Positions 48,401-59,700 of a stretch of 64,000 nucleotides of DNA are shown piece by piece. Position numbers and translations under genes: made by a program. The stretch is from Owenia fusiformis. Lineage: Eukaryota > Annelida > Polychaeta > Sabellida > Oweniidae. How positions within the stretch are numbered: position 1 is the stretch's first letter; each line of letters begins with the position of its first letter. The notes below the pieces were generated by a model, which was given only the letters and a program-made list of their open reading frames with translations, did no database searches and was not told the origin of the DNA. The stretch covers positions 12,878,714-12,942,713 of the forward strand of contig CAIIXF020000007.1 in NCBI GenBank assembly GCA_903813345.2. The letters are read 5' to 3'.

Positions 48401-50318
48401 AGACTGCTGCAAGGCATTCCAATGTGACTTAGTAAAGGACAATCTCAATGACAACGTACCTGCAGACTCTGTTGATATTGTAACAATGATATTTGTTCTC
48501 TCTGCAATCCATCCTGACAAGATGCCACAAGCTTTGACCAATATCTTAAAGGTACTACTATACTTCCGTTAAACAATATAACTTTAAACTGCAAGTTTGA
48601 TGCATTTTGTATTATTCTTTGCAGTCCATGTGAATGGAAAAAATAAATGACAGTAATTGTTTTCAAAAGGATTAGTGATCATACTTCTTAAGAGAACTTT
48701 TTTATGATATTGGTGCCTATTTTTGTCCTTAGAATAAAATTATTCACTAATATAAGATATGAAATTCTATTGGCTCTTTTGATGGTGCAAGTTGCACACT
48801 GTTTTGTATTGTATTTACAACCAATGAAGTTTTTACCTCTACCGGATTTTCTCGCATATAAGCACTGATCATATAACTGAAAGAAGGTGTAATTTCATCT
48901 GTTATTTTACCTCTTATTTTTCGCCCATGGGCTTAGTGTAGTACTTTCGATTTTTGGCCCAGTGGGCGTAAAGGTGAGAAGAGCTGATGACTACCGTACC
49001 TACTGTTGTAGTCCTACCGCATGTTTTGTAAGAATTATAAAGGAAATGTCACCTACAACCTTGGACTTAATGTTGAAACAAAGTAACAACAGAACGATCC
49101 ACCACTGCCACTTATGGCACAGCGTTGAACTTAATGTTGAAACAAAGTAACGCTAGAACGATCTGCCAGTGACAAAATACTCTTGAATTTATTGAAAAAA
49201 TCAATAAATAGTCATTTTTTATAGGCCCATGGGCGTATAAGCGTATTACATTCGATTTTTGGCCCATGGCCCTAAATTTAGGGGGGCGTATATGCGAGAA
49301 AATCCGGTAATAAAGGTGAGCAACACCTCTTAGGCATATTCCGTACATTGTTATGAATTCATGAAATATTGAGTATTACATGTATTTAGTGTCAGAAATT
49401 TGCAATGTAAATGATCGTATCAAGAGCTTTTATGACCTTTTGACAGGTGCTGAGACCAGGAGGATGCGTCTTATTCAGAGACTATGGTCTTTATGACCAC
49501 GCAATGCTGAGGTTTGCACCGGGACATAAGCTGGAGGAAAACTTTTACGTCAGACAAGATGGAACAAGAGCGTTTTACTTCTCCTTAGGTAAGATGAATG
49601 AATTACAAACATTGCCTTTTAAGTCAAAGTGTAATCCCTGCTGGAATCTGTGTACGGTCTTTCACACACATAGGTTACTGCCTTGTATGTGTTCATTTTC
49701 ATATATAGTAATTTCTTAAATAATTATTGAATTTGTACCTTTTGGTTTCCAAACATGAAATAGTCAAATAAAGTGCCAAATCCAGGCAGAAGCGTGGATT
49801 TTACAAACTAAGAAATGTACATTATATTTTGATGATTTTATGACATTGTAGCTTTAATGTACCAGGTTTATGCCCTTGAATTAAATGCCCACGGTCCATT
49901 TATTGTGAGGAATACATGTACATATATGTACTGACTTGTACTTGACATCTTATCTCAAATATGCCTGGTTTTATTTTCAGATTTCCTCAAAGAGATGTTC
50001 ACAGAGGCTGGATTTAATTGTGAGAATATTGAATATGTGTTCAGGGAAACGGTCAACAGAAAGGAAGGACTTTGCGTCCCAAGGATATTTTTACAGGCAA
50101 AATTTACGAAACCTTTGATAGCAGTGGAAGGCCATGGAAAAATAGATGGCGCATCAGTCAGTCATATGCAATGTCATGAATCTCAGAAACATGAACATGT
50201 AGAAAATAATTGCAATACAGATCCAGTAACATCACTTGACAAGGAACATTATAGTATTAATGAAATAAATGAAACCAAAACTGATCTTCAACCATCACAT
50301 GCCAAAATTGGGACTTGA
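45482..50318 (+). CDS. METTL6: tRNA N(3)-methylcytidine methyltransferase METTL6
   Basis: Coding exons: 45482-45751, 46420-46551, 48381-48551, 49447-49588, 49981-50318, giving 350 aa with GT-AG introns and matching phases. It carries family blocks nearly identical to animal METTL6: EAQKNWDKFYKRN, FFKDRHWTTREFE, the SAM-binding motif I LLEVGCGVGN (97-106), ACDFSPRAVQFVK, IFVLSAIHPDKM, LFRDYGLYDHAMLRF, ENFYVRQDGTR and VFRETVNRKEGLCVPR. METTL6 methylates C32 of the tRNA-Ser anticodon loop with seryl-tRNA synthetase as partner. The first Met of MMTDKNG is chosen because a splice acceptor lies just upstream at 45463. The protein is longer than human METTL6 (284 aa), through a longer N-terminus and a C-terminal Lys/His/Glu-rich extension of about 60 residues. 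A polyadenylation signal AATAAA lies near 50469. Confidence 0.96.
45910..46283. mobile_element. MITE with long inverted repeats in METTL6 intron 1
   Basis: The left arm (ggtgtcagcggaagatttgt then ccactgtgggggagcatgct and atttttcataaaa) pairs with the right arm at about 46222-46283 over nearly 60 bases. The exact termini and target duplication are uncertain. It is about 370 bp and non-coding. Confidence 0.7.
47040..47590 (-). mobile_element. LINE-type retrotransposon 3' fragment in METTL6 intron 2
   Basis: Two minus-strand frames hold the C-terminal end typical of non-LTR reverse transcriptases. One has FNYCLTIWHHCGKLNSVKME and LLQKRCLRFVHNDY, the other IAIETYKIIKGTCPSYLSDL, LRSTNTINVPPYR and FIWNSVSNKCR. 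The two lie in different frames, and the reverse-transcriptase core is absent. It is therefore a 5'-truncated, degraded copy, antisense to METTL6. The clade (CR1- or jockey-like) is uncertain. Confidence 0.78.
48840..49308. mobile_element. TA-flanked MITE in METTL6 intron 3
   Basis: The ends are inverted repeats: ccggattttctcgcatataa at the left and gtatatgcgagaaaatccgg at the right, both flanked by TA. The interior carries a duplicated acttaatgttgaaacaaagt motif (about 49067 and 49129). Such termini are seen in pogo/Tigger-type elements; no transposase remains. Confidence 0.75.
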
Positions 50319-51556
50319 TGGTTAAGTGAAAATTCAGTAAAAATTAGGATTACGGAATGTGATTATTGCAAAAGGATTAAACAGTTGGTAGTGATATGAA
50401 GCTTGAGATAGATTTACAGTATGATCAGTTTGATGGATGTGTCTTGTGATGGATTTCTATAAGGCATAAATAAACTTTCTGATTGGAGTTTCAAATATTC
50501 AAATGGGATATTGCAAGTAATCAATATTTTATTATTTGCCATACGAATGTTGGAATCAATGTATTAAGATTTCTTAGTGCAAATAACATCAGTGAAGCAA
50601 TTATTGAATGGACTGGAGAATGAAAAATTACAAGATCCATGTTGTCTGCATTAAGGCCCATGAAAATCTAAGACTGATTCCATTTGAACTCGTTAGATAT
50701 ATAAGGGTTATGTACTGGGAGGTTTTGGATATGGGGTTTATCCAGAGGGAGATATGCATATCTACCTGAGGGACCGAAGGTAGATGTGCATATCTCAGAG
50801 GGATGAACCCAATATCCAAACTGACCATACATAACTGCTTTATCCTATACCAAGTAGAGTTTTCTAATTTTCTTTTGATTTTTTTTAATTTTTTCAATTT
50901 TTTTTCACATTTTTCTAATTTTTTTCAATTTTTTGTATTTTTTTCAAATTTTTATTTTTTCAATTTTTTTTCACATTTTTTCTTTTTTTTTAATTTTTAA
51001 AAAAATTTTTTTTCGAAGCGGGAAGATATGCCCTGGAGCGGGAGATATGGCGGGAGATATGGAGGTTCAGGATATGGAAGCCTCAAAATCAGGATACGGG
51101 ATATATCTTACCAACTTATCTCCCTAAAACTCTACTTCCCATAGGATAAATTAGGTTATCCTGAAACAATACTTGATTGTATCAGTTTAAAACTGAATAC
51201 TTTAGGTTGAATAAAATGACTTAAAATAGATGTTCTGTTTACAGTTTGGAATGTAAGGTTCAACAAAATTATTTGTCATTTTTAAGAATATTTTCTTCCA
51301 TGTGCATTTTAGACGTACAGGGTTAATAGCGTATTAAAACAGTTTCTTGCCACTAGACATTTGAAAATCAATGGTGACAACTGACATACAGTTTCTCTTC
51401 ATTCAGAATGATGCAGGAGAGCACATTATTTTACATTTCTTCTAATGCATGAAGTTGAAAAAAATATATAACTAACAATCCTGCACCCCAGTAATTGGCC
51501 CTGCATAGCAACGCCTATTTTAAATTACTATATATGTATTGTGATTGATCATTATC
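50319..51556. other. METTL6 3' flank and low-complexity foldback region
   Basis: Two foldback structures occur. At about 50735-50822, ggatatggggtttatccaga pairs with tggatattgggttcatccct-like sequence. At 50840-51150, the ends are tttatcctataccaagtaga and its complement tctacttcccataggataaa, enclosing a T-rich run (about 50870-51010) and repeated gggagatatgg motifs. The second is a probable MITE. No gene is supported. Confidence 0.5.
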
Positions 51557-52825
51557 CCATCGAACGAAGTTTGGAGGGATATAGGGAACGCCTCCGTCCG
51601 TCCGTCCGTACGTACGTACGTACGTACGTCCGTCCGTCCAGGCAATAACTCAAATATCGTTGGCTTGATTTTATTCATATTTTGTACACATATACCCTAT
51701 GGGGGTAGAAGTTCTGCTTGAAAGCCGATTTTCAAAATGGCCGCTCATTTAAAAATGGCGGCCATTTTAGTGCCGATTTTACAGTAATTTAGGTGCAATA
51801 TGTAAAACTGTAATAGCAATATGTTTTAAATGTAAAAAAAATTATATAGGACATTAATAAAGCTATAAATGTAGATATTAAAAAAGCACATGGCAGCCAT
51901 CTTGAAAAATGGCGGCCTTTACTCGTTATTTTACGATTTTTGCTGTAACTCGAAAAGTAGTGGAGCGATTTTGTTCATATTTGGTATGTGAATACTATAA
52001 GCATGGCACACTGTCTAATGACACTTTTGGAAGAAGGCGGCCATTTTGAAAAATGGCGGACATTTTGAAAAATGGTGGAAATTTTGAAAAATGGCCACCA
52101 TTTTAACTTATTTTACTAAAACTCGAAAAGTAGTGGAGCGATTTTGTTCATATTTGGTATGTGAATACGTTTAAGCATGGCATACTGTCTAATGACACTT
52201 TTGGTAGAGGGCGGTCATTTTTCAAAATGGCCGCCATTTCAACGTATTTTACTATAACTCGAAAAGTAGTGGAGCGATTTTGTTCATATTCGGTATGTGA
52301 ATACTGTAAGCACGGCACACTGTCTAATGACACTTTTGGTAGAAGGTGGCCATTTTGAAAAATGGCGGACATTTTGAAAAATGGCTGCCATTTTAACTTA
52401 TTTTACTATAACTCGAAAAGTAGTGGAGCGATTTTGTTCATATTTGGTACGTGAATACGTATAAGCATGGCACACTGTCTAATGACACTTTTGGTAGAGG
52501 GTGGCCATTTTTCAAAATGGCCGCCATTTTAATGTATTTTACTATAACTCGAAAAGTAGTGGAGCGATTTTGTTCATATTTGGTATGTGAATACTATAGG
52601 CATGGCACACTGTCTAATGATACTTTTGGTTGAAGGCAGCCATTTTTCAAAATGGCCACCATTTTAACCTATTTTACTATAACTCGAAAAGTAGTTGAGC
52701 GATTTTGTTCATATTTGGTATGTGAATATTATAAGCATGGCACACTGTCTAATGACACTTTTGGTAGAAGGTGCCCCTTTTGAAAAATGTTCGATGGGAT
52801 TCGCTACGCTTTGCCGTTGTTCTGG
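51557..52825 (+). mobile_element. Complete-looking pearl-like element with six core repeats
   Basis: It starts with atcccatcgaacgaag and ends with tgttcgatgggattcgctac, so both ends carry the same inverted atcccatcgaac. A (GTCC)n/(GTAC)n microsatellite lies at 51594-51640. Six core copies follow, anchored by ctcgaaaagtagtggagcga at 51949, 52122, 52258, 52412, 52548 and 52683. The spacing is about 135 bp, or 154-173 bp where an aaaatggcggacattttg module is repeated. The architecture matches bivalve pearl-type non-autonomous elements. It is inverted relative to the copy at 14521. Confidence 0.7.
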
Positions 52826-53774
52826 TTTCTCATGTAAACTAAGCCACGAAATGGATGCTTTCTTAGGACCATTGTACTATATTTGAAAACTTCTGGTATA
52901 TACTTCTTTTAATTTCCTTGATTTATTAACGTAAAATCATAATATAAAAAGGTGTAAAGAGTTATTTATTTGTTTATATTTTTATTTATTGACTGATTTA
53001 AGTCATGAAAATAATATACATTTACACAAAATTAATTCCTGCAATTATCTGAATTCAGTCAGGAGACAAATGAAGACAAAATAAAAACTTGAGAATTGCA
53101 TTTCAAATCTTTCACATCAGATTATCATTGTATAACAAAACATCTCCAAATGCAATTTGTCTGACAAGATAACCTGCAATACGATACAACGTAATATAAA
53201 ATCTGCAATGTACAAGTAAGTAGTATAAAACAATAATAAAACAAACACTTGACCATTGTGAATGCACTATAACGTGGTCCATCTTAGATAAGTATAAATA
53301 ATTCCAATTAAAGTAATTCAATGTTTTAAACATATTTAACACACAATGCTTTGTTCATTTTCTCAACTAAAATTGAATGAAAAAATTGATCGAACAAACA
53401 TTCAAATGAAAGAATGCTGAAAGAAAATGGGAATAACATTTTGAAAATGTATGTAGAATCAATGAGGAATAAAATAGATGCAGTTATACCACCCATATTT
53501 CTCATTAAGTGTCTATAATATCTAATTCAATTTTAAGAATTACAGATAATAGGTTTTAAAATAAAAATGTATGTATCGATTATAAACCACACCAGTCCAC
53601 CTTATACAACTTAAACCTTGCATATCTTTAACAGCATTGTAAATGTACTAGACAGTATCTTTTCCTCCTCTCATCTTGGACCTCTTGTATTTGTGTACAA
53701 TTTCGAATTTGGTCTCTGCTCATTTCTTTCCTTGTTTACATGAATGTAACAAACTCCTGGACAGTCCTTGTCAT
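52826..53774. other. Spacer between the pearl-like element and the RIF1 3' end
   Basis: AT-rich sequence that presumably includes RIF1 3' UTR or flank. No gene or delimited element is seen. Confidence 0.45.
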
Positions 53775-56700
53775 TTATTTAGGTGAATGGCACTTTGACT
53801 TCAATGCAGTCATCACTGATGACATCATAACATTCAAATAACTATGTGCCTGGAAAATGTCAGCACTGGGGAGTCTCCGGCACTGTTCAGGGGTTAATTT
53901 CTCTGAGAGTTCTCGTAGCATCATCATTAAATTATCTGGCGTTGAGTTTCCTGCTTCTACATCAATGTTTAATTGGTCAGTTTTGTCACATGATTCAGCA
54001 GAGGGATTTGATTGGTCAGCGTCTTCTTGAATACTCTGAGATAACTTGTTTACCTCGTCTAAGAATTCACCTGAAGTTTCTAAAAGTTCTTCTATGTCTG
54101 TTTGCATGTTTTCATCCTCAGGACCTGAAAGGAATAATAACAGTTTCATTAAAAGAAATCATCTGAAAATGTCATTTGTTCCATCCAAACTGTTGACACT
54201 TTGGACACTTTCCCCTATTCACTTAAAAGCTCATTGTGTGCCAATGATGTATGTTATTCTCTTTTAAAGCCCTTACTGCAATATTCCATGAGGCTCATGT
54301 ATTCAAGTATTGTACATTGTATTTAGATTTCCGAGTTGCATGTTACGATTCAGTTATACATGTAGACTCCTCTCCAGACCATATGTTTAACAACCAAAAT
54401 TTTGAATTTTAGAATTTATGACAAAATTGATGAACTTCTGGCTGCTAAAATTACAATGTGATATTACGCACCTTGACTTGAGCCTTTCACAGGGGAGTCT
54501 GCCTTCATTGGTGTGCTGGTTGCATTCAGATCTAAAATGAAATTGAGCAAATGGAATTGATTTTGAATGAAATGTTCATGATTTCATATATATGTTCTAT
54601 ACACAAAGAAAAATATAAGCATTATATTTTTCTCTAAATAAGAATTGAGAACTCATATTAGGAGTATTTAAATGGATCATTTTTTTTTAAATTCGACTGT
54701 CAGGATGAAATTGTTTAATCACACTTACCTTTCAAATCAGAGCATGGAGCTTTGGTAGGCGTGGTAACCTCAGAATTGAGTGTGGCATCCTCAAGAGTGG
54801 GTGTGGCATTTTCAAGAGTGGGTGTGGCATCTTCAAGAGTGGGCTGGGCATCTTCAAGAATGGGCTGTGCATCTTCAAGAGTAGATGTGGCATCATCAAG
54901 AGTGGGTGTGGCCATGGCATCTTCAAGAATTGACGTGGCATCTTCAAGACTGGCCATGGCAGTTTTGTTTATTACCTTGTATGTTGTCAAGGCTTTACGC
55001 AGTGTTGCTACTTTAGGGGACCTGATTGGAAGTTGCTGTACCTCATATTCAGTCAGTGAACACAGCTGGCCTATTGTTACAATGTTTCTGGCCTTCAGTA
55101 GTGATTCTAGGCCTCTAACCCTAAAAGGAATATCAAACAATACTTGGTCAAAAAGTCACATTTTCAGTAGTGATTCTAAGCATTTTACCCTATAAGGAAT
55201 GACAAACAATACTTGGTCATAAAGGTCACATTTTCGGTAGTGATTCTAGGCCTTTACCCTATAACAAATAGCACTTGGTCATAAAAAGTCACATTTTTGG
55301 GAGTGATTCTAGGCCTCTAACCCTTAATAAGGAATAACAAACAATACTTGGTCATAAAGTCACATTTTCAGTAGTGATTCTAGGCCTCTTACCCTATAAG
55401 GAATAACAACAATACTTGGACATAAAGTCACATTTTCGGAGCTGACAGATATCACAGTATAATATTTACAATTTACTGTTAAAACCCTCAATTTGCACAT
55501 AAAATGTCAAACATCGGTAAAATCTCAGAATTCTCCAATTCAAGGTGTCATTGTGAGTGGCCATTTTGGGCTAGACTACAAATTAAGGAAAGAATAAGCA
55601 AAGCTTAGTAGCTTACCACATTGAAGATGTCAACTGGGGGATGATACTATCTAAACTATCAACACAAGTGACCAAAGGAGGGTGAACAGGCTTGGTGTTG
55701 TCTAGCTGAGACTCCTGGGTAATCTGATATGTTCCCTGAGTAGGACCACTGCTTGAAGGACTCTGGGAAATGGCCTCTTGTTTTCTCTGTAACCAGTAAA
55801 TGTATGCATGTATTTTAAATATATTTCAGCTGGGATATATACTAAGGGTCTAACGGTGCACCGAAACCGCAGTGCTCCGCGGTTCTTGGGCCTCGGTCGG
55901 TACGTTTGGTTCGAAAACTCCGATGTTCGGTTTTTTAACGGTTCGTTAATTCAGAAAAAAGTGCCGTTCGCTAAAGTAGAGGAAGATGAATCTCGAAACG
56001 AGAGGTGAAGATTTCGGCATTCTAAACGCTAAAAAGTCGTACAAGGCCCACTGTTGGGGTTATTTTGGATTTCCAATGAGAGATGGTGTTCCTCTCCCGC
56101 AAAGAACGATATGCCGGCTTTGCAAAATCGTTATGGTATGTGAGAAAGGTACGTGTGAAAAAATGTGAAAATTTGCTGTCTGCAGAAATAGAATAGATCA
56201 GAGTTATACATGCTCCCATAGATATAGATGCTCGCCATCTTTTTGAGTTAGTCTATTTGATTTTTTACAAGTGCAATAAGAACCGAAAACGGAACCGAGG
56301 AGATAAAAACCGTGAACCGAACCGGGGAATTATGAAACCGTGAGAGCCCTAATATATACAAGTATATTGTGAACATTAATAATTCAATCTGCAATGTGTC
56401 TTCACATACTGAGTATAAAGAGTATATAATGTAAATGGTTAATAATGTTTTACATTCAAAATGAGGTGATAATTATAAAAGTGACTTTTCTTACCTTTGT
56501 TAAAGAGCTTGGTACTGCAAATGATGTTTTGTCACTGTCACTGGGGCTTGTATTGCACTTACTGGTCTGTTTTGAAGGGGTAGTTATAAACTGGAACAAC
56601 AATGAATTAATGATCATTCAGAACATATTTAGAGCCAACCTGACTTTTAGCTTCATTGGAGGTTTCATGTGACCTACGTTGTACTGTGATCACACATCAT

Positions 56701-59700
56701 ACTAAAATGGCGACACTTTTAATTGGTCAAGAAAACATAACGGGTTGCATAATTTGTCCAAAACTGATCTCATCTCAATGAATAGTATAGATGATAGAAA
56801 TATAAGTGCATGGAGAGTTCTGCAGAAGAAATTAGCAGTTTTAACATATTATACTATGGTGGTATAATACTTCATTCACTAGTTCAAGAATAGTTTTGAC
56901 TTATTCAATGAAGACATGCAAAGCCATTAACCAAGAAATGAGCTATAAATAGTTTACTCCATAGTTTCATTTAATGGGCTTTACCTTCTCAGAACTAGAA
57001 GCAACCACTTTTGATGGAGTGGTAGTCACAAGTGGTGAGGGATTGAACTGCGATTTAAGTTGACTCTGGCGTGGTAATTCTAGACATCTGTTGACTGGCC
57101 TTGGACTCCCTCTATCCACAGAACGGGACTCTTCTCCAAATATCTGAGGCTCTCCGAATGAGACACGCCTTTGCTAAAATAAATATTTTTTAAACATTAT
57201 TGGGTTAGAACATTGTTCAATATTGAATACAACTAAGTAAATAATGTTTTCATATAATGTTGGCACACAACTTCACTTGTCTTTCCTACTAGATGTAAAA
57301 TTATTTTACAATTACATTTGTTGTGTGAGCATCTTACCTTATTAGGAGGTGAGGGAGAGTCTGAGCCTATTGGACCATCAGTAAATCTGCGTTTCTTCAA
57401 GATCCCCGCAGAAGGTGAAGCCGATGGAGAATAAATACGCCGCACTTCGATTGGATGAAAACTAGGGCTAGTGTTTGCTGATGTCACTGGTGAGGCTCGG
57501 TCATTTGCCCTGGAGTGTTTTGCGACTTTAATGATTGGACGTTTGAAACTTGGCCGCATCATGGTTACTCTGGTTGTTGTGGGTGATGTTTTTACTGCTT
57601 GTTGTTTTAACCCTAATTTAATGGCTCTCTCTAGCATGATTGCACCACGAGACTGGTGCCGATTGGCTGATGTTGGGGTTTCTGGCATCTCTGGCTCTTC
57701 AGACTTTTGAGGACTTGAAAATATCTTAGACTGTCCAGAAGTATCATTGACAAATGGTTCTTCAGGCTTTGTTTCAGTTATTTTTTCCTCTTTAAGGACC
57801 ACTTCTTCTGAGTTATTATCTTTTGGGTTATCAATTTCTTCTTTTGTTATCTTTTTAAGAGTTTTAGCATCATAAAGTTCAAATTCTGGTTTCTTTTCCT
57901 CTTTGAGAGCGATCTCTTCATCTTTTACAGTTTTGTCCCCAGTTTCATGATTTTGTTTTTGTTTGGTGGATAGTTCAAAGAGTGATCTTCGTGGCTTTTT
58001 CTGCTTCTTCTTTAACTTTTCAAATGACCTGTTCAGAGAGGCACTTCGAACTAAAGGTTTCTTTGATCTCAGTCTTTTATTTATGGGTGATGTCATATTG
58101 ATCTCCAATCTTTTCTTTTCCATTTCCTGACTTCTAACAATTTTGGGTGATTTTCCTTTCCGATTATTTTTTGTCACTTCTTTAGTTTCCTTCAAGTCTT
58201 CTATGATTGGTTTTTCCGATTCACCAAACATATCTTCACAAGAATCAGTAATAACAGGCTCAGAAGAAATCTTAATTTCTGAATCTTTTGGCTCACTGTC
58301 CTCTTCAACAACATTAATTTCAATCTCATTTTGGATTCTCTCTTGTTTTTCAACATTTTCACTTTCTCCACTACTGTTGAGTTTTTCACTTAGTGAATTC
58401 AAAGGGAGATCATCATCGCTGCTATAGTCCAAATTACACTCCTTTTGTACCTCAACAACAATTTCTGGTGAATCCTCAACAATCTTTTCAGGAGAATCCT
58501 CCAAAGCTTTTGCAGCTCGTTTCCTCTTCTTGGTTTTTAGTTTCAACTTGTCCAGTTTGGTTTTCGCAACATCAGTAGCCTCTTGAAGTTTCTTTGCTTT
58601 TTGTTTATTATCTGATTTTTTCTTGGATTTTGCCTTTTTCTTTGCAACAAATTTACTCAGAGGTTGGCTATCTGTGAAGCTGTCATCAAGAGCAGAGTCT
58701 TCCCTTTGTTTAATGTCTTCATTTTTAAATTCATTGTTATCGATTTGAGCATCAGTTTGGTCTCCCTGAGAGAATGTAAAGGTAATGTCATTATCAACTT
58801 GAATTGAATCTTTTTGTTCTCCTTCCTTATCTCCAGTTGCCTTATCATTTTCAGGAATTTCATCAGCATCTATAGGCTTAGTTGGAATGGGATCATTTTG
58901 GCATTCTAGTGTTTCTTGTTCATGTAAAGGTCCATACTGGCTAGTTTCTGAATCAACTGGTGTTTCAGGTTCAATTTCCACTACAATTTTTTGCTTATTC
59001 GCTTTATGTTTCTTCACTTTTTTCACTTCAGACTTCAGAGTACAACTTATACTGTCTGTTAAAGACTCAGATTCAACTTGCTTTTCACAATCAACACTAT
59101 CTTGAGTACTTTCAGAATTTTCCTCCTTTTTGCTTACTGCTTTTGATTTCTTTGTACGTCTTTTGAATGTTTTTGACTCAGAGATTAAGGTGGATCCAGA
59201 GTCTGTACTGAACTGGGAAGACTCAGAGCTACTTAAAGATATTGTATTTTCATCTACTTTCTTAACCTTTTTAGGTCGCCCCCTTTTCCTTTTAATTGGA
59301 GGCTGGTCAATTTTAACATTTTGGCTTTCAATAGATTGGGACAAGTCATTGTCAGTTTGTTGTGATTCAATCGGTTCACTTCCACCAGGTGTTATAGAAT
59401 CAACCTCATCCAACTCTTCTGCAACTTCATCTTTGTTTTCTACACTATTATTGGCTTGTTTTACTGGTTCCTCTTGTTCCATCATTGGGCTTTCCTTTTC
59501 TGAATCTTTGCTTTCGTTATTTGGAGATTCCTTTTGTAAACCAGAGGCTAATTCAAAACCAAGTGAACTTTGGAACATATCAGGTTGGTTTTCAGTGTCA
59601 TTTTTGTTTTCTTCGAGTGGTTTTATTTGTGAGAAATCATCATGTTCTGAGGTATCTTTATCACATTTCTCATCCCTTATGGATCCTATAAGACTCTCTT

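Noticed and set aside
50803-51000. Phe-rich plus-strand frames
   Set aside because: They translate a T-rich low-complexity run inside a foldback element.
54752-55195. Plus-strand frame of 147 aa with SRVGVA repeats
   Set aside because: It is the reverse reading of the RIF1 LEDA coding minisatellite.
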